A DNA stretch of 33,068 bases from Corynebacterium sputi DSM 45148 (GCF_000427865.1 NZ_ATYV01000028.1:1-33068); one strand, 5' to 3'. Positions 1 to 8,131 are shown, numbered from the stretch's first letter. Notes: a model not told the origin generated them from the sequence alone. Numbers and translations are program-made.

Positions 1-2
1 AC

Positions 3-251
3 CGCATGGTCGGATCGATGGGCAAAGTCGGCGCTGCCGGCGATAACGCGGCCATGGAATCGTTCTTCAGCCTGCTCCAGAAGAACGTCCTCGACCGCCG
101 CACTTGGACCCGCCGAGAAGAGCTGCGCATCGCGATCGTGATCTGGATCGAACGGACCTACCATCGGCGCCGTCGCCAACCCCGCCTCGGACGTTTGACC
201 CCGATCGAGTTCGAGGCCATCATGAACACGCCAGCCGCACTGGCTGCGTGA
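3..251 (+). CDS. IS3-family transposase OrfB, C-terminal fragment
   Basis: This is the last ~82 residues of a DDE integrase-type transposase, open at the window start. The motif DNAAMESFFSLLQKNV carries the glutamate expected to be the third catalytic acid of the DDE triad. The tail RRRRQPRLGRLTPIEFE is the usual IS3-family ending after the catalytic core. The protein would cut and join the IS ends during transposition. The stop codon (249-251) lies 8 bp before the terminal repeat, as is normal for this family. The two catalytic aspartates and OrfA are not in view, so activity cannot be judged. The orfA start at the right end of the window may belong to another copy of the same element. Confidence 0.85.
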   Translation, partial: RMVGSMGKVGAAGDNAAMESFFSLLQKNVLDRRTWTRREELRIAIVIWIERTYHRRRRQPRLGRLTPIEFEAIMNTPAALAA

Positions 252-259
252 CTAGAACC

Positions 260-284
260 TGTCACCTATCCGTGCAGCAGACCC
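260..284. repeat. Terminal inverted repeat of the left IS copy
   Basis: Read inward from the outer edge (reverse complement), the sequence is GGGTCTGCTGCACG, two variable bases, then TAGGTGACA. The right-end element starts with the same pattern at 32782-32806. The TGCTGCAC core resembles IS150-type ends. The exact outer base is uncertain because IS3-family ends usually start with TG. Confidence 0.7.
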
Positions 285-811
285 ATCTGCTTGAGGAACA
301 CGTGTGGATCTCTGCCGATACCGATCAATCATGGGCCGCAGGCGGGAGTTATCTGACGACCCGTCGAATCGCCATAAGCGTCGAGGTATGGGACACACTT
401 CGCCTCGAGGAACAGGAACGGGTCACGGGCCGGGACAAAGTTGAAGGGGCTCCACTATCCGGCGGCGATGAATTCACGGAGCCAGATTTCACGGCGGTGA
501 ACCACCGAGGGCTCCCTGTCATCGACGATCGTTCTCATGTCTTCCGGACGCATCCTGACAACAATGACGGAATTCGGATGCTGCGCCGGGGCTATAACTT
601 CATCGACGGCAATGATGCCCAGGGCCGACTGAACGCGGGGCTATTCTTCATCGCTTTCACGCGAACTCCCGACCGACTTGCGAGAGTTCACCGGAACATG
701 GCTCGAGACGACATGTTCGTCGAATACCTTAAGACGACGTCGTCCGGGGTATTCCTCGTCCCACCCGGCACTGAGCCGGAGGGATACGTCGGCCAGGGTA
801 TCTTCGCCTGA
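285..811 (+). pseudogene. efeB: EfeB/DyP-type heme peroxidase, C-terminal fragment cut by the IS
   Basis: The fragment encodes about 175 C-terminal residues of a dye-decolorizing peroxidase of the EfeB (Tat-exported deferrochelatase) type. Visible blocks are WAAGGSYLTTRRIAI, LEEQERVTGRDKVEGAPLSG, the proximal heme histidine region (SHVFRTHP), the block with the conserved distal arginine (MLRRGYNF), LNAGLFFIAFTRTP and the family ending PEGYVGQGIF. In the family the enzyme takes heme and peroxide and works with EfeU/EfeO in iron acquisition at the cell surface. The N-terminal half, with the signal peptide and the GXXDG motif, is missing. The frame runs upstream straight into the IS terminal repeat, so the gene is interrupted at ~284. 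The siderophore importer next to it fits an iron-uptake context. I see no start codon able to give a functional enzyme. Confidence 0.85.
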
Positions 812-842
812 TGACGTCCGAACGAACCTCGTCTCAGATGCA

Positions 843-1598
843 TCAGTAGTAGACGGCCAATTTGCCGCGCGGGCCGTCGACGACCTGGACCGGAGTATCA
901 AAAACGTTCGACAAAATGTCGTCCGTCATGATCTCATCGGGCGCGCCGTACGCGGCGATCTTGCCGTCACGCATCGCACAAATGCGGTCGGAGTAGTGAC
1001 CTGCGAAGTTGATGTCGTGAAGCACGACGACGAACGTGCGGCCAAGTTCGACTGCGGCGCGCTTTAGATGCTGCATCATCTGAGCACTGTGCTTCATGTC
1101 GAGGTTGTTGAGGGGTTCGTCGAGAAGCACGTATTCGGTGTTCTGTGCGAGAACCATCGCGACGTAGGCGCGCTGGCGCTGACCACCAGAGAGCTCGTCG
1201 AGGTAGCGACCCTCGAGCTCCTCGAGCCCGAGGAAGTCGATAGCCTCACTGATCTTCACCTCATCCTCAGGGGTCAATCGGCCCTTGGAGTACGGATACC
1301 GACCGAATCCGACCAACTGACGGACAGTCAGGCGGGTAACGAAGTGGTTCTCCTGGCGGAGGATGGACAGGACCTTAGCCATGTCGGCTGACTTCGTGGA
1401 GGAGACGTCCATGCCTGCGACCTCGATGACACCAGAATCAACGCCCATGAGGCGGCCGATCATCGTCAGCAAGGTCGACTTGCCGGCACCGTTGGGCCCC
1501 ACCAGCGCGGTAACGCCACCGTTGGGAATCTCCAGGTTGACCGGACCAATGGTGACCGTGTCAGAGTATTTCTTGGAGACCGAATCCAGCGAGATCAC
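843..1598 (-). CDS. Siderophore ABC transporter, ATP-binding protein
   Basis: This 251-residue cytoplasmic ATPase belongs to the FecE/YclP class and powers ferric-siderophore import through the two permeases encoded upstream. Walker A is GPNGAGKST (about residues 34-42), the ABC signature is LSGGQRQR, Walker B is VLLDEPLNNLD and the switch histidine is in VVLHDIN. The GTG start overlaps the permease stop as GTGA (1595-1598), with an AAAGGG upstream, pointing to translational coupling. It is the last gene of a four-gene operon and converges on the efeB fragment, 31 bp away. The order binding protein, permease, permease, ATPase matches catecholate-type importers (Fat/Ceu/Ycl). The exact siderophore cannot be read from sequence. 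Confidence 0.93.
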   Translation of the reverse strand: MISLDSVSKKYSDTVTIGPVNLEIPNGGVTALVGPNGAGKSTLLTMIGRLMGVDSGVIEVAGMDVSSTKSADMAKVLSILRQENHFVTRLTVRQLVGFGRYPYSKGRLTPEDEVKISEAIDFLGLEELEGRYLDELSGGQRQRAYVAMVLAQNTEYVLLDEPLNNLDMKHSAQMMQHLKRAAVELGRTFVVVLHDINFAGHYSDRICAMRDGKIAAYGAPDEIMTDDILSNVFDTPVQVVDGPRGKLAVYY

Positions 1599-2644
1599 AA
1601 ACGACCCTTTCGCATGATGTAGTAGAGGAAGAACGAGCCACCGATGACTTCAATGATGATGCCAACCGAGCCTTCAGCGTAGAAGACGTTCTTCAGGACG
1701 AAGTAGGACCCGGTCAGGATGACGAAGCCGATCAGCCAGCCCAGCGGGAACAGCAGCCGGTGATCGTAGGTGTCCGCCAGCTGATAGGTGATCATCGCGA
1801 TGAGGAACCCGAGGAACATCATCGGTCCGACAAGTGAGGTCGAGACGGCCATCAGGCCCGCGATGAGCACGAGCGCGATGAGCGTTTCCTTCTTGTGGCT
1901 GGCGCCCAGATTGATTGCCGTCTCGCGACCAAGCCCGATCAGGTTCAACTTCGTAGAGCGCATCCACAGCAGCACGCCGAAGACCACAGCAAGAAGAATT
2001 GCCCAGGGGATTTCCTGACGGTTGGCGTTCGAGATCGAACCGATAAGTCGGGCCAGCAGGACGTCGAAGTCGCTCGGCGTCATCAATCGCTGCATGAAGG
2101 TGGAGATAGCACCAAGGCCACCACCGAGGATGATGCCTACCAGGAGCATCACCTGGAGATTTCCGCGTTTGCCGGCAAAGAGCCAGCCGTACAAAACCGC
2201 TGCGAAGCCAATCATCACGGCAACTGTGCCGAGATACTGCCAACCGCCCATCACCATGGTCGCTCCGGCTACGCCGAAGAAGAAGACAGCAGAGGTGTTC
2301 ACCAGGGTATAGAGCGATTCAAAGCCCATGATCGAGGGCGTCAGAATTCGGTTGTACGTAACCGTCTGGAACGCGATAGTCGCGATTGACTGACAGAACG
2401 CAACAAGTGCGATGACGATAAGTTGCGTCATCCGCATTTCGGCAATGAGCCACCAGCCTCGCGAGCCCATGGGCATCGGGTTGTCCCATGCCAAGGTCAA
2501 GAATGCGAAAGCGACGGCAGCAATAGCAAAACCGGCGAATACCCAGCGGTAGCGACGACGGTCCTTCTGCGTGGGAAGGGGGCCGGCGTGCCGTTCAACC
2601 TGGTCGAGGGCGTCTGGGGCGTCGATCGGAGGTGTTTTACGCAC
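1595..2644 (-). CDS. Siderophore ABC transporter permease (FecCD family), second subunit
   Basis: This polytopic inner-membrane protein of 349 residues has a ~40-residue polar N-terminus followed by about nine or ten hydrophobic segments. Family blocks include NRILTPSIMGFESLYTL, the LGGGLGAI stretch, and GLGRETAINLGAS, the cytoplasmic region that contacts the ATPase. It forms the translocation pore with the permease encoded just upstream. The GTG start at 2644 has a strong AGGAGG five bases before it and overlaps the stop of the first permease by 8 bp. The closest known pattern is FatC/CeuC/YclO, permeases of catecholate or petrobactin-like siderophore systems. That substrate class is an inference from family resemblance. 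Confidence 0.9.
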   Translation of the reverse strand: MRKTPPIDAPDALDQVERHAGPLPTQKDRRRYRWVFAGFAIAAVAFAFLTLAWDNPMPMGSRGWWLIAEMRMTQLIVIALVAFCQSIATIAFQTVTYNRILTPSIMGFESLYTLVNTSAVFFFGVAGATMVMGGWQYLGTVAVMIGFAAVLYGWLFAGKRGNLQVMLLVGIILGGGLGAISTFMQRLMTPSDFDVLLARLIGSISNANRQEIPWAILLAVVFGVLLWMRSTKLNLIGLGRETAINLGASHKKETLIALVLIAGLMAVSTSLVGPMMFLGFLIAMITYQLADTYDHRLLFPLGWLIGFVILTGSYFVLKNVFYAEGSVGIIIEVIGGSFFLYYIMRKGRL

Positions 2645-3671
2645 CGAGCCTCCTCACGAGAATCGCGATGAACACGATGGCGCCGACGACCGCGAGAATC
2701 AGCGATACCGGGACCTCGAAGGGCGCGATGATGGTCCGGCCGATGATGTCACACACCGTGACGATGCAGACACCGATCAAACAGACCCAAGGAAGATTAG
2801 AACGGAGATCGTCGCCACGGATCATCGAGACGATGTTCGGGACAATCAGTCCGAGGAACGGGAGTGCACCGACGACGACAGTCACGGCGCCGGTAGCCAC
2901 TGCGATGAGTCCCGTTCCCAGGAGCACCACCGCGCGGTAGTTCAAGCCGACGTTCGTAGCAACGTCCTCACCCAGCCCAGCCACGGTGAAGCGGTCGGCA
3001 ACGATGAAGACGATCACGACGATGACCGCAGTTACCCACAGCGGTTCATACTGCCCTCGGATGACAGAAGTGAAGGAACCGGCGAACCATATGCCAAGGC
3101 TCTGGAGCATGTCGGTCTTCAGTGCGATGTAGTTGGACACGCCTCCGACAACTGCGCCGAGCATCATTCCGACGATCGGAACGATCACCGACGAACGAAG
3201 GGTGACCCTCTGCAGGAATGCGAAGAAGATCATCGTTCCGATGAAGGACGCAATCACAGCGACACCCATCTTGACCATGATGCTCGAATGCGGAGCAATG
3301 ATCATGGTCAGCAGCAGTCCCAGACCTGCCCACTCGGTAGTACCGGTAGTCGTGGGTTCTACAAATCGGTTCTGGGTAAGGAGCTGCATCACCAGTCCGC
3401 ACATGGCCATCGCGGCTCCTGCGAGGACCAGTGCGATCGTGCGTGGGACGCGGGTGATGCCGAACATCCACCAGCCGTCCTCTGCACCAAAGATGTCGTA
3501 CTGCCCTATGAAAAGGGACGACACCACCAATGCCGTAGTGATGATGAGGCCGACGAGCAAAGGCCAGGTGAAGAGCCTCCCTTTAGGAACTGAACCTCTG
3601 GAAGAAGTTTCGCCTTCGGGTGCCTCGTCGACAGCTGATCCCGTGCTTGCGTCGGTCGTCGTCATGCTCAC
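2637..3671 (-). CDS. Siderophore ABC transporter permease (FecCD family), first subunit
   Basis: This is a 344-residue FecCD permease resembling FatD/CeuB/YclN. After a ~30-residue charged N-terminus it shows many hydrophobic segments, with family motifs RVPRTIALVLAGAAMAMCGL, LTQNRFVEPTTTGTTEWAG, GLGEDVATNVGLNYR and GALPFLGLIVPNIV. It pairs with the next gene product to form the membrane channel. The start is either GTG at 3671 or the in-frame ATG at 3665; neither has an obvious ribosome binding site. The 42-nt gap to the binding-protein gene contains a small hairpin and is the largest gap in the operon. Confidence 0.9.
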   Translation of the reverse strand: MSMTTTDASTGSAVDEAPEGETSSRGSVPKGRLFTWPLLVGLIITTALVVSSLFIGQYDIFGAEDGWWMFGITRVPRTIALVLAGAAMAMCGLVMQLLTQNRFVEPTTTGTTEWAGLGLLLTMIIAPHSSIMVKMGVAVIASFIGTMIFFAFLQRVTLRSSVIVPIVGMMLGAVVGGVSNYIALKTDMLQSLGIWFAGSFTSVIRGQYEPLWVTAVIVVIVFIVADRFTVAGLGEDVATNVGLNYRAVVLLGTGLIAVATGAVTVVVGALPFLGLIVPNIVSMIRGDDLRSNLPWVCLIGVCIVTVCDIIGRTIIAPFEVPVSLILAVVGAIVFIAILVRRLGA

Positions 3672-3697
3672 TATTTCGGATTGATGGTGTCTGGAAA

Positions 3698-3712
3698 CTC
3701 TAAGGGGTAGAG
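3698..3712 (-). other. Small hairpin between binding-protein and permease genes
   Basis: On the operon strand the sequence CTCTACCCCTTAGAG forms a 5-bp stem with a 5-nt loop directly after the binding-protein stop codon. It could help adjust the ratio of binding protein to permease, as in other ABC operons, but the stem is short. Confidence 0.3.
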
Positions 3713-3713
3713 A

Positions 3714-4745
3714 CTAGCTCTCGTCTGCCTCAGCGTCATCCTGGTCGTCAGCGCCACCCTGCTCTGCGTCGTACGCCTCGAAAGCGTCAGCCAGTGCGTT
3801 GAAGTAGATGGTGTAGTTCTGGATGTTCTCGTTCACGTAGATGTTGGACGGCATGTAAACGACGTTGCCCTCCTGAACTGCGGTGACGTTCTGCAGGGCA
3901 GCGGACTCAGCGAGAAGCTCGTTGGCCGGGGTGCCGTCTGCGGAGCTGACGCCTGCATCGCGGTCCATGACCATGATGAAGTCCGGGTTGGACTCTGCGA
4001 TGGTCTCCACGGAAACCTCGTCGCCCTGGTGATCGGTGGAGCCATCCTGCTCAAGCGACGGGGTCAGGTCGAGAATGTCGAAGATCGGACCCAGGGTACG
4101 ACCCTCAGACGGTGCGGCGTAGTTGATGTTTCCGCCGGAGGTGATCACGGCCATGACGGTGGCGTCCGGGTTGTACGCATCCTTGACGCGATCGATCGAC
4201 GCACGGAAGTCGTCAACGAGCTCAGCAGCTTCGACTTCCTTGCCGAAGATCTCGCCGAGGATCTCAGTCTGATTGATGAGCTCTTCGTCGAAGTTGCCCT
4301 CCGAGTCGTAACGCAGGTCCAGGACGGTTGCGTCCGGGACAAGGCGCTCGAAGTCTTCGGTGTACTGGGAGAAGCGGGAGCCGGTAATGATCAGGTCCGG
4401 GTCGTTTGCGACGACTGCCTCGAGGTCGGGTTCGTTGTGGCTTCCCAGGTCGACGATGTCCTCGTTGGACTCGTACGAGATGTCCTCAGACATCAGCGCA
4501 CGGGAACCACCGACGATTTCAATGCCCCAGTCATCGAGGGTCTGGAACGAACCGTTGTCCGTGGCGACGACGCGCTGCGGCGGAACGTTGACGGTCTTCT
4601 CTTCGCCGGTGCTGTCGACGATGGTAATGGTGTCAGCGGTCTGCTCGGTCTCAGTATTTTCGCCGTCATTGGAACATGCGACGAGGCTGAAGGTGACTGC
4701 GGTGGCCGCGAAAGCGGCGAGCGGACGACGGTATGCGTTCGACAA
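3714..4745 (-). CDS. Ferric-siderophore-binding lipoprotein (FatB/CeuA/YclQ-like)
   Basis: This 343-residue substrate-binding protein is anchored outside the membrane. The N-terminus is a lipoprotein signal: RR, a hydrophobic stretch, then the lipobox LVAC with the modified cysteine at about residue 24. An acidic linker follows, then the periplasmic-binding fold with PPQRVVATDNGSFQTLDDWG near the start of the domain and EPDLEAVVANDPDLIITG in the middle. The C-terminal tail is strongly acidic. It captures the ferric siderophore and delivers it to the two FecCD permeases. The start is TTG at 4745, rare but supported by AAGGAG six bases upstream; no better start is in frame. A DtxR-type iron box lies 120 bp upstream. 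Confidence 0.9.
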   Translation of the reverse strand: MSNAYRRPLAAFAATAVTFSLVACSNDGENTETEQTADTITIVDSTGEEKTVNVPPQRVVATDNGSFQTLDDWGIEIVGGSRALMSEDISYESNEDIVDLGSHNEPDLEAVVANDPDLIITGSRFSQYTEDFERLVPDATVLDLRYDSEGNFDEELINQTEILGEIFGKEVEAAELVDDFRASIDRVKDAYNPDATVMAVITSGGNINYAAPSEGRTLGPIFDILDLTPSLEQDGSTDHQGDEVSVETIAESNPDFIMVMDRDAGVSSADGTPANELLAESAALQNVTAVQEGNVVYMPSNIYVNENIQNYTIYFNALADAFEAYDAEQGGADDQDDAEADES

Positions 4746-4864
4746 GTGGGACTCCTTGCGGTCGGTCGTTGCCCGGCGCCATCAGACACACGCCGCCAAC
4801 GGGTTACATTAATTTCATTCGAGGTTGGCTTTCCCCTCAAATGCCAATGTGAGGATAACATAGT

Positions 4865-4883
4865 TTAAGCCAGGGTTACCTAA
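4865..4883 (-). promoter_or_regulatory. Candidate DtxR iron box upstream of the siderophore operon
   Basis: On the minus strand the site reads TTAGGTAACCCTGGCTTAA, matching 14 of 19 positions of the DtxR consensus TTAGGTTAGCCTAACCTAA. The outer arms TTAGGT and CTTAA are well kept. A TATGTT hexamer follows shortly after on the operon strand and may be the -10, so DtxR-Fe would block transcription in iron-replete cells. A weaker match (about 11 of 19) lies near 4918-4936. Confidence 0.6.
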
Positions 4884-4960
4884 CCGCGCACTCAGGGCGC
4901 ACTCAGGACCCACAGGCTTTCCTGGGTAACCTCACCTCGTCTTCCCTAGAAACTGAGCCT

Positions 4961-4966
4961 TATGCT
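4961..4966 (+). promoter_or_regulatory. -10 element of the RNase D gene (leaderless)
   Basis: The hexamer TATGCT ends six bases before the ATG at 4973, and no Shine-Dalgarno sequence is present. Transcription would begin at or next to the start codon, giving a leaderless mRNA. No convincing -35 is visible. Confidence 0.5.
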
Positions 4967-4972
4967 GTTGTC

Positions 4973-6274
4973 ATGTCGACTTTGTTGATGCACCCTCGCG
5001 GCGGTGTCCCAGAGGTTCTCTCCTCCCCTGACGATATCGCCGCGGCCGCAGATTTCCTCGCCTCGGGAGAAGGCCCCCTCGCCGTCGACACGGAGCGCGC
5101 CGGTTCCTATGTTTACGACGATCGCGCCCAGCTCATCCAGGTCCGGCGGCACGGCGCTGGAACATTCCTCCTCGACCCAGAGTCCGTTCCTGGGGCTATC
5201 GGCGAAATCGTCCCCGTAATGAACACTATTCCGTGGATCTTGCACGCTGCCGCCTCTGACCTTCCATCCCTTAACGCATTAGGGATGTCTCCACCGAACC
5301 TGTTCGACACGGAGATCGCCGGCCGTCTCCTTGGAATCCAGAAGGTGAACCTCGCAGCTCTCACCGAGGAGTTCCTGGGCACCACCCTCGCTAAGGGGCA
5401 CGGGCGTGAGAACTGGGCCACTAGGCCGATCCCTGACACATGGCGCACGTACGCAGCCCTAGATGTCGAGCTGCTCCCGGAGCTCTCTGCTGTCCTATCC
5501 GACACCCTTGCGGAGATGGGTCGCCTCGATTGGCTCATCGACGAGACCGATGCACTACTGCACATTCACGAACCAGCAGCCACACCATTGCCCGGCGGAA
5601 ATCACCACGTCAGCATAGAAAATGCGCCGGAGGACGCGTGGCGCGGACTCAAAGGGATCGGCCGGCTGAGAAGTCCCGAACAGCTCGTCATCGCCAGGGA
5701 AATGTGGACTGAAAGAGACCGCCTCGCCCGGCGTGACGACGTGGCGCCTACGTCAATACTCCCCCACTCCGTAATCGTCGAGGCCGCGCGAGTGCGGGCC
5801 AGCGATCAGCGGGACCTCGCCGCTGTACACGGGTTTCCTTCGCGGCGCCGCGGCGCGACAACTCACTGGAGTCGGGTAATCACTTCTGCGCTGGCTACCC
5901 CCAGGGACTCCTGGCCCACCCAGCTCAAGGTCGATTCCATTGGTGGACACCGTCCCCATCACCGTGACTGGCCAGAGAAAGCGCCGGCAGCATCAGCGAC
6001 TTTGGAGGTTGTTGCAGAAGCAGTCAGCTTCGAGGCGGATCAGCTCGGCATCGACAGCGGAATGCTCCTTCCGTCGAAGGGCATCCGGAGCCTCGCATGG
6101 GAATTGAGCGCAGATGCGCTACAACCACTGGACACGGACGCCACAGTTCGCGAATATCTGCGGAACTATGGCGTCCGTCCGTGGCAAGAGGATATCCTCA
6201 CCGGCCTAGTGGACCGGGCTGTCCTCCTGCCCCGTCGTCAAGCGCGGACGAACAATCCGAGAGTCTCAGAGTGA
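4973..6274 (+). CDS. rnd: Ribonuclease D-like 3'-5' exonuclease with HRDC domain
   Basis: This is a 433-residue DEDDy exonuclease that trims 3' ends of structured RNAs such as tRNA precursors. The catalytic acids are visible: D39 and E41 in AVDTERA, D96 in HAAASDLPSL, and Y160/D164 in YAALDVELL. An HRDC-like nucleic-acid-binding region follows from about residue 205 (AWRGLKGIGRL to the PHSVIVEAAR region). The C-terminal block ends GVRPWQEDILTGL, as in actinobacterial orthologs (M. tuberculosis Rv2681). The start is fixed by the -10 element six bases upstream. The 3' end overlaps the converging methyltransferase gene by 37 bp. It is likely a core gene beside the accessory siderophore operon. 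Confidence 0.88.
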   Translation: MSTLLMHPRGGVPEVLSSPDDIAAAADFLASGEGPLAVDTERAGSYVYDDRAQLIQVRRHGAGTFLLDPESVPGAIGEIVPVMNTIPWILHAAASDLPSLNALGMSPPNLFDTEIAGRLLGIQKVNLAALTEEFLGTTLAKGHGRENWATRPIPDTWRTYAALDVELLPELSAVLSDTLAEMGRLDWLIDETDALLHIHEPAATPLPGGNHHVSIENAPEDAWRGLKGIGRLRSPEQLVIAREMWTERDRLARRDDVAPTSILPHSVIVEAARVRASDQRDLAAVHGFPSRRRGATTHWSRVITSALATPRDSWPTQLKVDSIGGHRPHHRDWPEKAPAASATLEVVAEAVSFEADQLGIDSGMLLPSKGIRSLAWELSADALQPLDTDATVREYLRNYGVRPWQEDILTGLVDRAVLLPRRQARTNNPRVSE

Positions 6275-7452
6275 TGAGTACCCGGGAACGCGTCGATCAC
6301 TTCGAGCTTCTCCAGCCGATAACCATTCTCGATCCACTGGGCTGAGTCTCGAGCGAAAGTCGCCGGGTCGCAGCCGATGTGCAACACCTTCTGCGGTCCA
6401 GCCGCGGCGATCGCGTTAACGGACTCTGCCCCAGCTCCCGAGCGCGGCGGATCCAGCACCACTACCTCTGGGGATTCCAGCAGCCCGATGACTTTCTCGA
6501 CTCGGCCTGTCCGGAACTCAACGGACGTACCCGCCAGAGCCTTGCTGCCTGCCTCAGCCGCATCGGGCGCTGCTTCAACGCTGATGACGGTCGAGCCCGG
6601 TCGGGAAGCGGACAGTGCCGCCGCAAGTGACCCAACTCCTCCGTAAAGGTCCCAAGAAACACCGGTGCCTCCTCCGAGCCAATCGGTGACTCTCTCGAAG
6701 TACATTGCAGCAGCGTTCTCGTGTGCCTGCCAGAAACCATCGACCGGAACGGTGAAGGTGTAGTCATTGACTTTCTCCAGCGCAGCCGAGGAACCCTCAA
6801 TCACCGTGGCGACAGGACGCTTCTTCTTGCGTCCCCGGATTCCGCGCTCGGGCGCAGATCGGTGCAGCACGTGACGTTGTCCGTCAGCATCGCGGACCAC
6901 ATGAAGTTCACCTCCAGGAGGGCACGTGCCTTCCTCGGCGAGGCCGTCGGTGAGCCCCTCTGCAACCTGCGCACACGGCAGACCGACGACAAGATCACGA
7001 GACGCTTTACGACGTATTCCTGCCCGACCTTCCCCATCGACCCCCAACCGGACGCGAGTGCGCCAGAGGTCAGCAGGTGCGAGCGGGGTGATTGTCGGCT
7101 CCGGAATATCTGCTGCGGAGAACCGACCAATTCGGCGCAAGGCATCGAGAACAACCGCGGACTTCAGGTACGCGGCGTGAGTGGGCTCGACATAGTCCCA
7201 ATCACAACATCCAGCTCCTGCGGCTGCGGCCTCGCACGTCGGCGTCCTACGATGCTCGGATGGCTCAAGGATCTCGGTCGCCTGGCCGCGGAGCAACTTC
7301 GCTGCGGGGTCGTCGAGGCGGACACGGACCGTCTCGCCGGGGATTGCTCCTCGGACAAGAACGATTCGACCATTGTCGAGGAGGCCAATGGACTCCCCGC
7401 CTTGTGCCGGACGATCGATCCGGATGTCAACGACGTCGGAGGTCTCAGTCAC
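6238..7452 (-). CDS. TrmA/RumA-type class I RNA (uracil-C5) methyltransferase with TRAM domain
   Basis: About 404 residues. An N-terminal TRAM domain (from IRIDRPAQGGESIG to about residue 60) is followed by a cysteine cluster and a SAM-dependent methyltransferase domain with DLYGGVGSLAAAL. The catalytic nucleophile is C361 in IGCDPATFARD, and E396 in HHSETLGLF is the likely base. The family methylates C5 of uridine in tRNA or rRNA; M. tuberculosis Rv2689c is the expected ortholog. I chose the GTG at 7452 because AGGGAGA precedes it and it overlaps the DUF3159 stop (GTGACTGA); the frame is open to 7479. The usual CGGC motif of the iron-sulfur cluster region reads AGCC here, so cluster binding is uncertain. 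Confidence 0.88.
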   Translation of the reverse strand: MTETSDVVDIRIDRPAQGGESIGLLDNGRIVLVRGAIPGETVRVRLDDPAAKLLRGQATEILEPSEHRRTPTCEAAAAGAGCCDWDYVEPTHAAYLKSAVVLDALRRIGRFSAADIPEPTITPLAPADLWRTRVRLGVDGEGRAGIRRKASRDLVVGLPCAQVAEGLTDGLAEEGTCPPGGELHVVRDADGQRHVLHRSAPERGIRGRKKKRPVATVIEGSSAALEKVNDYTFTVPVDGFWQAHENAAAMYFERVTDWLGGGTGVSWDLYGGVGSLAAALSASRPGSTVISVEAAPDAAEAGSKALAGTSVEFRTGRVEKVIGLLESPEVVVLDPPRSGAGAESVNAIAAAGPQKVLHIGCDPATFARDSAQWIENGYRLEKLEVIDAFPGTHHSETLGLFVRA

Positions 7453-8131
7453 GTGACTCACCGTCTCCCTCTGCAGCACTTGCTGCGTTTTCTGATTCTG
7501 TGGACTGGCCGGCCCGCGCGCGGCGGACGGCCCAAACGGTGATGATGAGGACGATTCCAGTCAGTGGCCATCCCATGAGGATGCGCGCGATGCCTAGCCA
7601 AGTGACGTCTTCGGCCTGGTACAGCCGGTCTTGAATGAAGAAGCGGGCGGCGAACACTACGGCCCAGGCGCCGGTTGCTATTTGGTAGGCCTGCCTGACC
7701 TTGCGGTTTCGGAACCATCCGCGGTCACCATTATTGATGCCCTCCCAGATGAGCCCAACCGCCGGCCGGCCGATGATGATCGTCACCAGGAACGCTACGG
7801 CCGCAACGGCTGAGTACCAGATGCCATACAGGAAGTAACCTCGTGCGTCGCCAACGAAGAAGGCAATCGCTGCTCCGATAAGGACAGCGAAGAGGCCAGA
7901 GACGGCAGGCTGCAACGTCTCTTTTCGTGCAAGTCTCCACACGAAGACCAGCACTGCGGCACCAACCGCGGCGGCGATCGCCGGCACCAGGCCCCACATG
8001 GAGTTCACCGGGACGAGGACTGCCACGGGAATCGTGGAGGACAACAGACCGGAGACTCCTCCCATCTGTTCCAGGAGAGTCGGCTCAGCCCCTTCTACGC
8101 CATCCTCGCCGTCAGATTCGGGCTGGGTCAC
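7445..8131 (-). CDS. DUF3159 membrane protein
   Basis: This is a 228-residue integral membrane protein. The N-terminus is acidic, then LLEQMGGVSGLLSSTIPV leads into about six hydrophobic segments, including one ending in LVFVWRLARKE. A loop with GDRGWFRNRKVRQAYQIATG separates the last pairs of segments. The family is restricted to actinobacteria and has no established function. The GTG start at 8131 overlaps the DUF3710 stop as GTGA, and the 3' end overlaps the methyltransferase start, so the three genes look translationally coupled. The arrangement next to dut matches mycobacterial Rv2695-Rv2697c, which supports a conserved, possibly envelope-linked role. Confidence 0.85.
   Translation of the reverse strand: MTQPESDGEDGVEGAEPTLLEQMGGVSGLLSSTIPVAVLVPVNSMWGLVPAIAAAVGAAVLVFVWRLARKETLQPAVSGLFAVLIGAAIAFFVGDARGYFLYGIWYSAVAAVAFLVTIIIGRPAVGLIWEGINNGDRGWFRNRKVRQAYQIATGAWAVVFAARFFIQDRLYQAEDVTWLGIARILMGWPLTGIVLIITVWAVRRARAGQSTESENAASAAEGDGESRD

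Larger units (their letters stand above)
1..284 (+). mobile_element. 3' end of an IS3-family insertion sequence
   Basis: The first 284 bases hold the end of an orfB transposase gene and, after its stop codon, a terminal inverted repeat at 260-284. That repeat matches the one at 32782-32806 at 23 of 25 positions in inverted sense. The rest of the element lies outside the window. The outer boundary is inferred from the shared repeat and may be off by a few bases. Confidence 0.8.

Noticed and set aside
104..284. Open frame joining the IS end to the efeB fragment as one protein
   Set aside because: The part before 285 lies in another frame of the transposase gene and in the terminal repeat; the join is a by-product of the insertion.
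2571..3593. 340-residue open frame antisense to the siderophore permease
   Set aside because: It is rich in D, H and R with no domain pattern, typical of the antisense of a hydrophobic membrane-protein gene. The permease frame has clear FecCD motifs.
4918..4936. Second DtxR box before the RNase D gene
   Set aside because: Only about 11 of 19 positions match and the left arm is lost; I mention it but do not call it.
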